A DNA stretch of 64,000 nt from Maratus speciosus (GCA_963932465.1 OZ010794.1:444231502-444295501); one strand, 5' to 3'. Counted from the first letter of the stretch, positions 46,141-57,462 are shown. Notes: generated from the letters alone by a model not told the origin. Translations and numbers: made by a program.

Positions 46141-47338
46141 CCTATCATATCATATGTAATTAATTCAATGATATCCCAAGATAGGTAATGATTCTAGGTT
46201 GTTATTTCTGAATTTAATATATACCCAGCAAAGAAAGAAACAGTGGGCCATCAGCTGGAAAAAAGATGGCAGCCAGCACTGCCATCAGCGGTAAAGTGCA
46301 ATGGTGCCATTATTTAAACCAGTACAAAAGTGTCCGAGCGGAATGCAACTGGCCCATCAGTGATGGCCAACAGCAGGCTAGCATTGTTATGCCATTACAT
46401 TACTTCAATCCGGCACTTTTCCTGCAGTGCTAGCACCTATCCCACTGCTAATCCTTTGCTGGCCCAGCACTTTCCCTTACAAAAAATTTCTTATAGAATT
46501 CTATAAAAAACCAAAGTATTCTATAATTATGGCTCTTTTTTCTATAAGCTAGTTTCACCAAAAGCTATAGAAATATCTGTAGAAGTGTCTATAGAAATAT
46601 TTGAACTTTCAGTGGTTTCCATGTGGTCACCCTCCCAAGTACTCACCGCGTTCGATGCTGTTTGGTTTTCGTGATCGGACATGAACAAGTACTTTCAGCG
46701 TATGCTACGACTGCTACTTAGTTTTCAAGCTCTTATTACACTATTTCAAGTTTGTTCATTTTGTGATTTACGTTCCCAATCATTAAACTGGTATAGAAAT
46801 TATTCTATTGTATAGAAATCCTATATATTTTATACGCTTTTTTTTTATTATTGATTCTGAACTGTGTAAATTATGAAAACCGAAATCCTTTGTAACCCAG
46901 TAAAACCAGATTTAAGGAGAAAAAAAAAGTGCGTTGAAATAAATTATTTATTTATTTATTCATTTACTTATTTATTTTGTTGGTGGCAGTGGTGATATAT
47001 TTTTTACAGTTAAAAAAAATAGCTTCACAGCTTAAATTGTGTTAAGATATTCATTTCAGATTTGTGTTCAAATACTCAATGTCTTCGATATTCGTAGCGC
47101 CACCTAGCGTAAGGGTTCCCAGCAATAATACTGCAAAAGTTCGTGCACTTCCATGTTGTGGTGGGCCAGCGCATGAGATAAAACGGAAGCCCACAATAAT
47201 TTTATCGGAGGATTTCCAACAGTAAAGTTGACTGAAGCTATTCAGCAGTGGTCATGCAGTGGTAGACCATTAGCCAGCACTTCTCCATCATTGCCAGCAC
47301 CTATCTTGCTGCTGGCCAGCAATTTCCTCTTTGTTGGG

Positions 47339-47425
47339 TCTAATGTTCTCGAAAGTGTGTTCTGGATATCCCCAACAGCTGCCACGATGCGTGCAACAAG
47401 TTCATCAGGACCTTCTTTGATGACG
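47339..47425 (-). pseudogene. Transposase C-terminal region, fragment 1
   Basis: The minus strand reads GPDELVARIVAAVGDIQNTL, which corresponds to the NLVSRIFKAAARVRKMPDIF region just upstream of the C-terminus in the 2389-3440 transposase. It is continuous with fragment 2 once 44564-47338 is removed. Confidence 0.65.
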
Positions 47426-47640
47426 ATTGTTGTCCCTTTTTACTCTTATTTCTTAGTTCGTTGCTGTACTAAGAATAATAAACATGTTTTTTCCCCCATT
47501 TCATGCCCCCTAAACAAGACTTGACAGAAACTGTTAAGGTTCTTGTTAGAATCCAGACACATGGACTCCCGTCGTAATTCTTTAAATTGGTGGAACAAAG
47601 ATAATTGCTTCTGTACACCACCTGCCCCTGTCACCTAAAG

Positions 47641-48130
47641 CCTGGGAAAACACAACTAAAATATTTGCGTACACAGTATTATATCTTTCAATTATAATAA
47701 ATAAATACATAAAATAGTATGTAAAAACAATGTGCATAAAACTACAATCAATGTTGTATAAAATTGTTCGAAGAGTTGGGTGGTGTTTCCACTCCAACAT
47801 AAACTATCCCGTGTGATTCGAAATACATATTATGGCGACTACCTCCTTAACTAATGATGTTAGTAACATTTTTCCAAACAGAAAAAGTATACAAAGGAAG
47901 TACAGCTTTTACACATGGAATTTGTTTAACAAGGGACACGTTAAAATACGAAATTTAATTTTTATACGACCCCATTTTTATATAACTTATATTTAGAAAT
48001 AAGTTCCCTACGCCTAGGAACGGGATTAAAAAAAATCTTTTTCGTTTAAAATTTACCGAGCTATGATACTTTGAAATTTATGGCGCAATTTTTTTTTCAC
48101 TAAAAACGCAGCTTTCAGTAGTTGAAGGTA
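47641..48130. other. No recognised gene
   Basis: AT-rich flank. The short minus-strand frame 47582-47800 overlaps the mariner arm and has no domain. Confidence 0.35.
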
Positions 48131-49090
48131 CAGTTGGCTCTCTGTTTAACGACTTTCAAGAAACCTCGAAAAATCGTCCTTAAATGGAGATCGTCCTTAA
48201 ACAGAATTTGCGGGAAAATAATATTTGAAGAACATTTCCCTTCACAGTCTACAGGCTTAGGACTATCAATACATTTCTCAATATATTGGTGTGTGTTTAG
48301 AAATGTTTTATTTATTTATTTAAATTTATTTTATGTTTTCTTTTTTCTTTTGTTTTTATTGATACAGATATACTACGTATTTTTATTGCGCAAATACAAT
48401 TTGCGTTAGTTATACTGCATACAAGAACAACATTACATCATGCAATGTTACTTAAAGTACAATAAAAATAAAATATTTATAATAAATTTAATTAAACAAT
48501 GTTATTTACAGTACAATAAAAATATTTAGAATACATTTAATTAAACAAATTAAGTTTAAAAAAAAACAAAAATTGTAGATTGTTATAATGGTGGTCTAAT
48601 TTTAAGTACCTTTGCTTCAAGCTTCTCAAGAAGGCTGAATGAGTCATCTTCCATATTTGATGAAACAATGTACTGGCGAAGAATATCCAGGGCAGAATTC
48701 GCATATGAGTAAGAAGGAGGGGGTGTCTCGCTTTCTGTATCATCAGCTTCATCACCATCTTCTGCCTCTGAAGTTGCATTTTCATTTGCGATGTCTTCTG
48801 AAGTTGGTTGTTAAAATGTCTTCGTCACATGGGCAAAGTTCACTACACCCTTCTTCTTTATCTGTACCCATCTGAATTGCAAGAAATCTTGTTTTTCTAT
48901 CAGAGGTCGTTCGCTCGTCTAACATGTTTAACGGGATCGGGAAACATAACTACGTGAAAATCGTCGTTAAGTAGAAACAATTTCGTCTTTAAATAGAGAT
49001 TTTTTTACTTAAAGAAGCCGGGACCGCAAAATATCGTCCTTAAATAGAGATCGTCGTTAAGTAGAGCGACGTTAAACAGAGAATCGACTG
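48131..49090 (-). mobile_element. Deleted pogo/Tigger-type element, 960 bp
   Basis: The ends cagttggctctctgtttaac (48131) and its inverted partner ending gaatcgactg (49090) are flanked by TA. Subterminal aaatcgtccttaaat/gatcgtcgttaagtag words are repeated. Most of the transposase is deleted, leaving only its C-terminal part. Confidence 0.87.
48583..48925 (-). pseudogene. pogo/Tigger transposase C-terminal remnant
   Basis: The minus strand starts MLDERTTSDRKTRF..., then, after a +1/-1 frame change near 48800, reads ENATSEAEDGDEADD..., SYSYANSALDILRQYIVSSN and LLEKLEAKVLKIRPPL-stop. Acidic linker followed by an S-A-L-D-x-L-R-x-Y segment and a final coiled region is typical of the C-termini of Tigger/jerky transposases. 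The DNA-binding and catalytic domains are missing. Confidence 0.72.
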
Positions 49091-49184
49091 TACTTACCAA
49101 TTTTTAAAATAAAATCAGCTAACGTATTATTAATAAGCACGGAATTTTGGAAATATGTTTCTTCTAACTTCCCTTCTTCTTATA

Positions 49185-50016
49185 CAGGGTTAGACTAAAT
49201 GATTCGTCGGGTTTTTAAACACTGTATATTGAGAGATATACGACCTATAATGATGAGTGATACATGACAATATACCGGGTGTCCCAAAAAGGACTGACTG
49301 ATTTTAAAATTCAATAACTTGCAAACGGTGACAGATATTTAAAAAATTCTTGCAGGAGGGTTATGCATAAGGTCAAAAGTTTTATTACAGTGATTTTCGA
49401 TTTTAATTCAAATTACAAACAATAGATGGCGCTGTAAGCAATAGTCGCTAAATACAGGCTCGATTTCTGGTCCTTTCTCTTGTTCCATGCTGAAAAAGGA
49501 GATGGAAATGTATTATCCGGGCCACGAATTACCAAAAATCGAGCCTGAATTCAGCGTCTATTGATCGCAGCGCCATCTATTGTTTGTAATTCGAACTAAA
49601 ATTGAAAATCACTATAAAAAAACTTTTGACCTTATGCATAACCCTCCTGCAAGAATTTTTTAAATATCTGTCACCGTTTGCAAGTTATTGAATTTTAAAA
49701 TCAGTCAGTCCTTTTTGGGACACCCGGTACATACATTCATAATGGTTGAAAGGCCGCTTCCTGATTTATGTGCAGGAATGCATCACTGCTGCTGTGACGG
49801 ACATTGACAGAAGCATGGTATTGGACGTATGGACGTAACTGAGCTGCCGTTGGGATGTTAGCCGGGTGATTAAAGGCGCACGCATGTAACATTTGTAGTA
49901 TGTACCATAAACTCTGTGACTGTATGTATCTTCTCATGTATCATCCGTTTTTGTATGTCGTATACTTGTAAATAAACACTCTCCTGAAGCACGATGAATC
50001 ATTTAGGTTAACCCTG
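49185..50016. mobile_element. Mariner-type MITE, ~377 bp plus a nested MITE
   Basis: The ends cagggttagactaaatgatt and (minus strand) cagggttaacctaaatgatt are inverted repeats flanked by TA (49183-49184; 50017-50018). It is interrupted at 49275-49727 by the 453-bp MITE. The frame at 49737-49937 has no clear domain. Confidence 0.83.
49275..49727. mobile_element. 453-bp palindromic MITE, copy 2
   Basis: Same length and ends as 3884-4336 (ccgggtgtcccaaaaaggac), TA on both sides. I count roughly 20 differences over the part I compared base by base, so the two copies are close relatives. Confidence 0.92.
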
Positions 50017-50306
50017 TATATTCATTATAAGCAGCATCCACTAGACTATTTTATCACTGTTCTTCACTGGCGTCAGAAGGATGGATCTTCAAATGCTTTG
50101 GACACCACTGATTTCGAACAGTTTTTTGTCATCACTAATCGCAGAAAATTCTTCTATTAGATAAGGCGAAGAATATTACTTTTAAATAGTGGTATCAAGA
50201 GCATCTGATTCCCAAACTGGCTACATCACTGTTGTCACACTAGTCTTTTCTGTGGGGGGAAGGATTTAAATATTTATATAATTTACTATTTTATAAAGAC
50301 TTTGGG
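50017..50306. other. Spacer, includes left TSD of the SINE
   Basis: No gene. The SINE target duplication ataaagactttggg is at 50293-50306. Confidence 0.5.
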
Positions 50307-50551
50307 TTGGGTTGGGTTGGGTTGATTTTTGACGGCCAATTATCTACACGAGGGATATAGGCCCGGGGGGAGTGCCCTCCGTGGGGGTCTTTCTAAGGGA
50401 ACCTAATCCGTATTAACGCATGGAAGATCCACGGCTCGAAGAATACTACGAAAACTCCGAACGATTAGGCCGACGGGCGCGATTGAGATCGAACCCAGCA
50501 CCTCCCGTCTACCAGCTTCGAGAGCAGAACCTCTCGGCCACTGGTGGGGCC
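50307..50551 (-). mobile_element. tRNA-derived SINE, ~245 bp, with 14-bp TSD
   Basis: It is flanked by perfect direct repeats ataaagactttggg (50293-50306 and 50552-50565). On the minus strand the head has an A box (agtggccgagaggttctgct) and a B box (gctgggttcgatctc), then a body of balanced composition, and a tail of repeated aaccc units. It is full-length at the tRNA end. The tail unit is telomere-like in sequence but is placed as a SINE tail. Pol III transcription and LINE-dependent retroposition are expected for the class. Confidence 0.9.
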
Positions 50552-50565
50552 ATAAAGACTTTGGG

Positions 50566-50929
50566 ATACAACCCGGACCTACCGGGTTACTGAATATAAT
50601 TTAATCAATTCCCCTTTTAAATTAGTCCGGTGGTTTTAATTTTTTAACATGTAAGGATAAAAAAGAAATTTTTCGTTTATTCCGATAAAATTTACGAGTT
50701 CTACTCCAAACTGAAAGTTTTCGTTAAAAGATAGAATTTTCACATAAAACCACTTGCATACAGAATTTTTTCTAATTGAAGAAGTTTTTTAGAATGTATC
50801 ATCTTCTTAAGAAAGCAATTCAGTTTAAGGAAACAATTTTAAATAAAAAAGCAATTTAAAAAATTACAACGACCATTTAGAAAATGATTTTTTCGAAGAC
50901 TAAAAGTTAAGACATAAAAAATCGCACGG
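50566..50929. other. No recognisable feature
   Basis: AT-rich spacer. Confidence 0.35.
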
Positions 50930-52145
50930 AGTTGATCATACATTACGTACGGCATGAATTAAATATTAACATTCCTGGACCCATCATGAACAATTTTTAA
51001 AAGAAAATTCAGTTTTACAATTTTCGGTACGGTAAACTTTTAAACTTCTACGGAGCTGATCATACATTACGTACGCCATGGATTTAACATTAATATTCCT
51101 GGACCAATTTTAAATGAAATTTCATACATTACGTACGCCATGGATTACATTTTTCGGTACTGTAAATTTTTAAACTTCTACGGAGCTGGTCATACATTAC
51201 GTACGCCATGGATTAAACATTAATATTCCTGAACCAATTTTAAATTAAATTTCATACATTATGTACGGAATGGATTAAGGGGTCTCAGGACTCTTAAAAT
51301 TGGAAAAAATGAAAAAAAAGACCATTTTCAACATTTAATATCTTAAAATGTATTTGATTTTAAGACACAATTTTAATTGGAATAAAATATATAAGTATGT
51401 TCTATCATTTCATGTATTTAAAAAATTATAAGATGCAGAATTAGCATTTACAGGGGGCTCCAAACTATTAGACATTTTTCGAGCAAAAAATCGACATAAC
51501 AGCTTACGCGCACGATTACAAAATAAGTGTTGCAACTAGAATGAAAATTTTGGTACCTACTTATATTTCAAATTATATTAATTACCCTGAACCTAAATAA
51601 ATTTGTATTTAAAGCTTTTTTATATTTTTAATACAAAGTTGTATTTAGTTAATGCAAAATTAAGAAAATTTCATCAGTATAATCACCTAAAAAAATATTG
51701 TTTTGAACAATAAAAAGGAAATTTTAGGTTCAGTTTATACAGACTGACATGAAACATATGTTTTGAAAATTTCATGAAAAAATATTCATAAGTTTTTGAG
51801 ATATCGTGTGCGTTATGCCCAAAAACGTAATTTAGAGAAAAACGGCTTCAAAGTTTCCGAAACGGCGCTTCAGCTATTGAACGTGTATAAATGTAAAAGC
51901 CATAACTTCAGTTCTAATAAGAATTTCAAGGAAACAATTATATCAAAATATTCAGAAAATATAGGAGTTTAACATGTAAAAAAATTAAAATTTCAAAAAT
52001 TTTAAAGCTTTAAGAGTCCTGAGACCCCTTAAATTTTTCGGTACTGTAAATTTTTAAACTTCTACGGAACTGGTCATACATTACGTACGCCATGGATTAA
52101 ACATTAATATTCCTGGACCAATTTTAAATGAAATTTCATTCTTAA
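50930..52145 (+). repeat. Minisatellite (62-68-bp subunits, ~130-bp higher unit), split by a TTAA element
   Basis: tacattacgtacg(c/g) recurs at 50939, 51063, 51125, 51193, 51255 and 52077. Units include catggattaaacattaatat, cctggaccaattttaaatga and cggtactgtaaatttttaaa. Removing 51279-52028 plus one TTAA joins ggattaa to atttttcggtactg as in the intact unit at 51143. Confidence 0.85.
51279..52028. mobile_element. TTAA-flanked element, 750-bp compact copy
   Basis: TTAA lies at 51275-51278 and 52029-52032. The terminal inverted repeat is ggggtctcaggactcttaaa. It is inserted in a minisatellite unit, so the empty site is known. Non-coding; related to 39415-43150 in inverted orientation. Confidence 0.9.
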
Positions 52146-52337
52146 ACTTCTAAACATGCCACAATATTACTTTTTACACCGTCGTATGGAGAGAAAAAAA
52201 TGTACTTTTAAATGCAATTTGTTTGAAAGCTGTATCTCAATTTGTTTCTGAGTTATTAATTTTTTTATAGTTTTTATTACTTTTTTGTCATAGTGGCAAC
52301 ACAAGTATCCATCTCTGTTGAAAGTATAGGGAAAATA
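52146..52337. other. Short spacer
   Basis: No feature beyond AT-rich sequence. Confidence 0.35.
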
Positions 52338-52599
52338 CAAACCTTGGCACAAAGTTTCCGATCATTATACCAACACAACCATTTCTTGCAAGAAAGGATT
52401 ATATATTCTCACTGCATAAAAATTAAACGATTATTAGCGATAATACATTTGTATTATGTATAATGAACAATAATATGCAATACAGAAAAATCATTATACA
52501 TCAATTTATAAACAGAAAAATGGTGACTGAAATTTAAACACCAAAGAAAAAATTATCCAATCACGCTTTGATTTGGTAAATAATAACCGATCACTGTAA

Positions 52600-53633
52600 T
52601 CAATATTTAGTAAATCCACCTTTAGCTCGTATGACAGCCGAAATTCTTCGTGGAATGGTCTCAATAATATTTTTACCCTCTTTGGGAACAATTTCACACC
52701 AGCATTCCCTTATAGCTTTACATAGTTCTATGGCATTTGTGATCGTTCGAAAATCAATTTTTCTTTTTAATATATTCCACAGATTTTCAATGGGATTAAG
52801 ATCCGGACTATTGGGCGGCCAAGTTACGGTTTTAATTGATTTATAACCTACATTTTGCAGAAATTTCTTCACTGATTTGGTGCGATTGGGAGCTGCGTTG
52901 TCATCTTGAAATAAGAAGTCATTTTGATCACCGAACCATTGATCGATGATGGGAATAAAAAAATTCTCTAAAATGTCAATGTAAATTTCAGAGTTTACTG
53001 TACGTAACACAATACACACTTGCCGACGCCTTGTGATGTCATACAACTCCAAACTGTAAATGCAGGTGAAAATTTAGTCCTCGTATTGACACACTTATCA
53101 TTGAACTTTTCACAAACTCTCCTTCAAACAAATGTTCCACAGTCATCACCTGTTCCGAGAGATATGCGAGATTCATCGCTAAAAATAACTTTATTCCATT
53201 TATCAAGTGGCCAGTGTACATGTTTTTTACACCATTGCAAACGCTCTTTGCTATGCTTCTTTGTCAAGGAAGGTTTCGTTTTCGCTTTACAGAATTTAAA
53301 TCCTGTTGCATTTGGACGATTACGTATAGTGCGGTCACATATCTTTATGTTATACTTAGACCATTCGGCATTGAGTTGTTTTGAGGTTGCTCGCTGCTTT
53401 CTTTTCGCTATTTCCACAAGTTTTCTGTCCTCCCTAGGCGTTGTCATTCGTGGACGTCCACTTTGAGGTAAATTTTCCACGCTGTTAGTCAACTGATATT
53501 TTTCACATATATCGCATATAGCACTTTGAGCACAATTTAATAAAGGAGCCACTTTCCTTTGTGAATATCCCTCTTACAACAATTTAATCATGCGGATTTT
53601 TAAATCGCGAGACAAGTTTTTCACACGAGCCAT
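52600..53633 (-). pseudogene. Tc1-like transposase, inactive
   Basis: Minus strand, about 344 codons, beginning MARVKNLSRDLKIRMIKLL. The N-terminal HTH region contains EGYSQRKVAPLLN, CEKYQLTNSVENLPQSGRPR, the GRPR-type linker, and a second HTH near TIRNRPNATGF. The DDE core has VIFSDESRIS, FLFQDDNAAPNRTKSVKKFL and WPPNSPDLNPIENLWNILKR. I count 37 residues between the D of DNAAP and the E of NPIE, against 34 in classical Tc1. Defects: TAA at codon 20 (about 53574), TGA where Trp is expected (about 53125), and a frameshift near 53010-53050. Overlapping plus-strand frames are shadows. Confidence 0.9.
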
Positions 53634-53969
53634 TGTCCAGCACTTCAGAGCTGCTTTTGATCTCGCACGTGGAAGATTTCTTCTTTTAAATGGGATTCAG
53701 ATATTGTACGTATGCGCAGGCACTCTTGTCTGTCTTCAATTTGCAAATTTCAAACTTGTTTCCTCAGTGATCGATTACTATTTTCCAACTTCCGTCTTGA
53801 TCGGATCAGGGGCGGATCCAGAGACTCGTTTTTTTTTTTTTTTGGGGGGGGGGGGCGATACCGGATGGATGATATATAATCAACACTGTCATAGTTTCTA
53901 TTGGTTAAATGATTCCTTGCAGTTAATTATTACATGAATATGAAATAATTAATGCTATTTAAAATCACT

Positions 53970-54035
53970 ATAGACTCTCGATTATCCGACGCTCAGTTAA
54001 CCGACATACTCGGTTAACCAACCCTTTTATTAATA
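53970..54035 (+). mobile_element. Terminal fragment of a pogo/Tigger-type element
   Basis: tagactctcgattatccgac followed by gctcagttaaccgac and a second ctcggttaacca is a typical Tigger end with subterminal ttaacc repeats. It is cut off at 54036 by the next element. No partner end was found. Confidence 0.5.
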
Positions 54036-56362
54036 GGGTGGGCCGAAAAAAACTTTTTTTTCGATTTTCGATGATGGGTAGTGCAGAAAAGTTGCCACTG
54101 GTGGCACTAAGTTCACACAAAAAAATTTAGATTTTTCGGACAATTCCTTCATTTGCCGCAAATGGCTTGAAGTTTTGCTCAAATGCTGATTTTTGAAGTT
54201 TTTTAGCAAAAATTTTTTAAATTGTAAATTAAATTTGATTTCGCTGAATTTACTTGAAATGTCATGTTTAGTGTACGAAATGATTAAATAAGCTCTGACT
54301 ATCTATTATTTATTAGTTATGCGTATTTTGAATTAAGTGATTTTTATAGCCTTTTCGCGTAATAACTGAGCAAAAATTGTAAGTATTGTTTGGTTCGTTC
54401 GTCGGTTTCTCTCTTTTGTCTTTATTATGTTCCTCGATCTTCCTTCGGTTTTTCGATGCGTTCAGAGTCACATATTTGAATGCCGGACCACAGGATGTCT
54501 TGACAGCAATTCTGGAAGGTGAGGAGATATGGAGTAGAAACCAATGAAAACGCAATCAGTCATCACAAGGATGAGGGGGGAAATTGGGAGTAACTGCGAG
54601 ATAGGATTTTAAAAAGTGATAAGTTTGAAGCAGGCAGTTCGTCTGAATCAGAATTTGAACCAGGGTCTTCAAAAGCAGACACTCCCAAATGCATATCCCT
54701 TTCTCACACAGCGTTCACCAAATTTAGAACTGGTATATCATATAGGTAAACTGCGTTAAGAGCTTCATCTGTGCTTCTGGATGCAGGAATTGTGACAACC
54801 AGGAATAAAAATCTCGTTATCGATAAAGACTTGGTCAGGAGACAGAAAAAGAAACTTGAAAAGAAAATACAGGAGGAGAAATATCTTGGAGGATGAAAAA
54901 TTACAACCATATTTTTTATAGTAGAAATAATGACACGATCTTTACAGAAAAAAGGGAACAAGCGGCACCATCGAGAAAAGTACGAAACACATAATCCCTA
55001 ATGGCGTGCGAAAATGTACTTGTTCATTTCTAAGAGCCTATTCCTGTTTCATGGACATCAAAAATGCAAAAGGCTGAAGATTTGAGTACTCTATTAATCT
55101 AGCTCCGTTTCAGCTGGTAAAGGTCTTAGGTCAAGTGGCTCTACCATCTAGTTTAAACAGTTGATGTTGCTGTCAAGAGTGGAAGCTCGTTCATATGAAG
55201 AATACATATCAAATGTTGCAGTTCTCTTCTTGATTTTTTCCAAAGCACGCTTTATTATGGCTTAGAAAATTATATAATGATTGTGCTATTTCTCCGCAGT
55301 GGTCAGAAGGAGGCAGGGCCTGATTAACCTCTGAAGCCATGGTAAGCACAGGGTCATTTCGGGGGCCCCCTTTCATTCAAGAAGAGTTTTCTAAATTTGG
55401 CATATTTATTTCATTAAACAGCCCTTTTATGTTCCCCTTACACAAAAATAGAATACAACTAAGAAAAATATGCAAATGTGATTTTGCCTAATATTAGCAT
55501 AAAAATGTAAGTTGTATAAAAAGATTGAATTCAGCATATATGCAGAATATAAAATGTCAATATTTTGAAATACTTGAAATTTTGGTAGTAGTTTAAATGA
55601 TTGATGTTTTATGCTGCATGCAAGCCAAATTTAATAATATTCAAACCTAATACACAAAATAAACATTCATCTAACAAACCAACATTGCAATTACATCGCA
55701 TTAAATTCAATATAAAATATGGGCCCCCTATTTTCTCAATTTCTGGGCCCTTCAAAAATATTTAAGGGAAGCACCTGCTTCTCGTGCCTATTCGGTAATC
55801 AGAGCCTGGAAGGAGGTGTCAAATGACCCAAATATTCCAAGCCACGTTCAGATAACATGGTGATATTTGTTTCGTCTTTCTGTAGACGGTGCTGCTAGTG
55901 CCCTTTTTTATGAAGATCGTCTGATTTTTTCTACTATAAAAAAAGATGCTTGTAATTTTTCTTCCTCTAAGATCCTCCTCCTCCTGTATCTTCTTTCCAA
56001 GTTTCTTTTCCTGCCTGTTGTCACAATTCCTGTAATTTTTGGTCACTTATACTCGGAAAAGCTATAAAAGTCACCTAATTCAAAATGCACATAACTATTA
56101 AATAATACATAATTAGAGCTTATTTAAACATTTTGTACACTAAACGTGACATTTCAAGTAAATTCAGCTAAAAAAACTTATATTTAACATTTTTTAAACT
56201 TTTGCTAAAAAGCATTTGAGCCAAACTTCAAGCCCATTTCCGGCAAATGAAGGAAATGTCCGAAAAAACTCAAATTTTTTGTGTGAACTTAGTGCCACCA
56301 GTGGCAACTTTTCCGTAATACCCATCATCAAAAATCGAAAAAAAGTTTTTTTCGGCCCACCC
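54036..56362. mobile_element. Unclassified element with gggtgggcc termini and very long inverted arms
   Basis: The ends gggtgggccgaaaaaaactt and its inverse (ggcccaccc at 56362) lie next to TA on both sides. The outer ~300 bp of both arms are inverted copies (ttgccactggtggcactaag occurs on both). Further in, both arms carry the same coding scrap, reading inward: GIVTTRNKNLVIDKDLVRRQ, then KKKLEKKIQEEKYLGG on the left (about 54750-54895), and a diverged version on the minus strand of the right arm (about 55890-56040). The right arm lacks about 430 bp present on the left. A hAT MITE sits in the middle. I cannot assign the protein family. Confidence 0.68.
55314..55808. mobile_element. hAT MITE, 495 bp, with 8-bp TSD gaaggagg
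   Basis: It starts cagggcctgattaacctctg and ends ggtaatcagagcctg. Perfect 8-bp direct repeats gaaggagg at 55306-55313 and 55809-55816. A gggggccccc palindrome lies near both ends. Non-coding. Confidence 0.9.
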
Positions 56363-57379
56363 TATTATATAAGCCTCCTCTCCTCAAAATATGACTTTTG
56401 TTACTTATTGTGCCGAAAAATTAAAAATGTTACCATAGAATTTATTTATTAAATGTCTTATTTTTATTCTTTTCATTTTTACTCTGGTAATTATTTATCT
56501 TATCGGTTTATTCAAAAAAGGGGCTGAATAAAAATCTCAAGGGGCCTTAACATCCTTGAAAAGTCAAAATGTGTCATCTAAGCGGTGCGTATACTTCTTC
56601 ATAATATACTCATTATTAGTCCATTAAGGTTAACGTTTGTTACTGAGACCTAGGTCTGTTTTCATAGCTTCTCTACAAGAGGTAGAAAGACAGCGAAAAA
56701 TGGTAAACGAAACTACGAAACAATGAATGGTGGGTGACAGTAGAGCGGCATTTTCAATTCAAATCACCTAGAAGGCCTTTCATTAAGTAATTACGTAAAG
56801 GAAGAACTGGTTTACCAAGTTGGCTTTAAAAAATTAACACACTATATGCATTTTAGCTTTTAACTGATTAAGACATAACCTTTTTTTTTCGTTCATCAAA
56901 TAGCCCTTGAAATTCACCAATGTGGGTGACAATAGCAGTACATTTTTTAAAAACATTAGTGGCTTTTTTCAGAAAATATTAAGATGCTTGAAGTTTTAAA
57001 AGGTCCTTTCTTTTTCTTGTTTCTTTCTTTCTTTGAAAATTGCTACAAATCCCATTCTTTTCTCAAACAAAAGAGCTCGCTGCAAAAATATTATACAGAA
57101 ATTAGAAGTGCAGCTTCTTTCAAAAGATGAAAAACTTTCCACACTTTAAAGGGATCCGCATAACGGTGTCAATTTTCTGTAGTAGAAATTCACCAAAAGG
57201 TACACGAAGTGGCATCGACCCCCACCTCAACCCATTGTATAAAAAAATATGGCACCATATGCTTTTTGACAGGACATAATCCCTTTTTTATTCATTAATT
57301 GGCGAAACATCAGTCAAATTTACCATTGACACCCGAAAAGTGTTTGGTTTTCGTTTGCTTGTCTGCCTGTTCCGCGAAA
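56363..57379. other. Interior of the 6.5-kb hAT element, no gene recognised
   Basis: Diverged direct repeats (gtgggtgaca(g/a)tag near 56740 and 56925; gaaattcacca near 56909 and 57185). No hAT transposase or dimerisation domain found. Confidence 0.4.
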
Positions 57380-57462
57380 ACTGCCGTTAAAATCGTTGGA
57401 TTTATATTTTTTTTTTTGGGGGGGGGGGGGGCGCCCCGATCGCCCCCCTGGATCCGTGCCTC
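57380..57462. repeat. Second hAT right-type end, same family as 60348
   Basis: ggatttatatt, a T/G run, the gcgccccgatcgcccccctg block and ggatccgtgcct repeat the structure at 60265-60348 in the same orientation. The gatcggat target duplication is absent here, so this is a separate fragment or internal duplication. Confidence 0.55.

Larger units (their letters stand above)
44564..47338. mobile_element. 2.8-kb insert with cccagcaaaga ends and an internal direct duplication
   Basis: It begins cccagcaaagaacgaaacag and ends in the near inverse tcctctttgttggg at 47338. Two direct copies of a ~680-bp segment start at 44564 and 46224 (shared: cagtgggccatcagct, gtaaagtgcaatggtgccat, ttcctgcagtgctagcacct, ccatgtggtcaccctcc). 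The first contains a SINE absent from the second. gccagca/tgctggc words are densely repeated near both ends. Short frames (44671-45323, 47228-47524) have no domains. No target duplication found; superfamily unknown. Confidence 0.6.
44277..47640 (-). mobile_element. Deleted mariner-type (DUF4817 group) element, split by a 2.8-kb insert
   Basis: The left end cagtgtgtttcagcacagcg follows TA. Subterminal arms match in inverse (ttattattcttagtacagca at 44431 with its complement at 47461; gagacaacgatcgtcat with its partner near 47430). Only the last ~45 codons of transposase survive, in two pieces either side of the insert 44564-47338. The outer right limit is uncertain because the right arm diverges beyond about 47500. 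Confidence 0.6.

Noticed and set aside
50307..50335. Interstitial telomere repeat (ttggg/aaccc)n
   Set aside because: It sits exactly at the 3' end of a SINE bounded by target duplications, so it is the SINE tail.
53020..53466. 148-codon plus-strand frame
   Set aside because: It lies opposite the Tc1 transposase, which has clear catalytic motifs on the minus strand.
53807..57462. Shorter hAT element ending at 57462
   Set aside because: The end at 57462 resembles a hAT terminus, but the flanking 8 bp do not match gatcggat, whereas those at 60349-60356 match perfectly.
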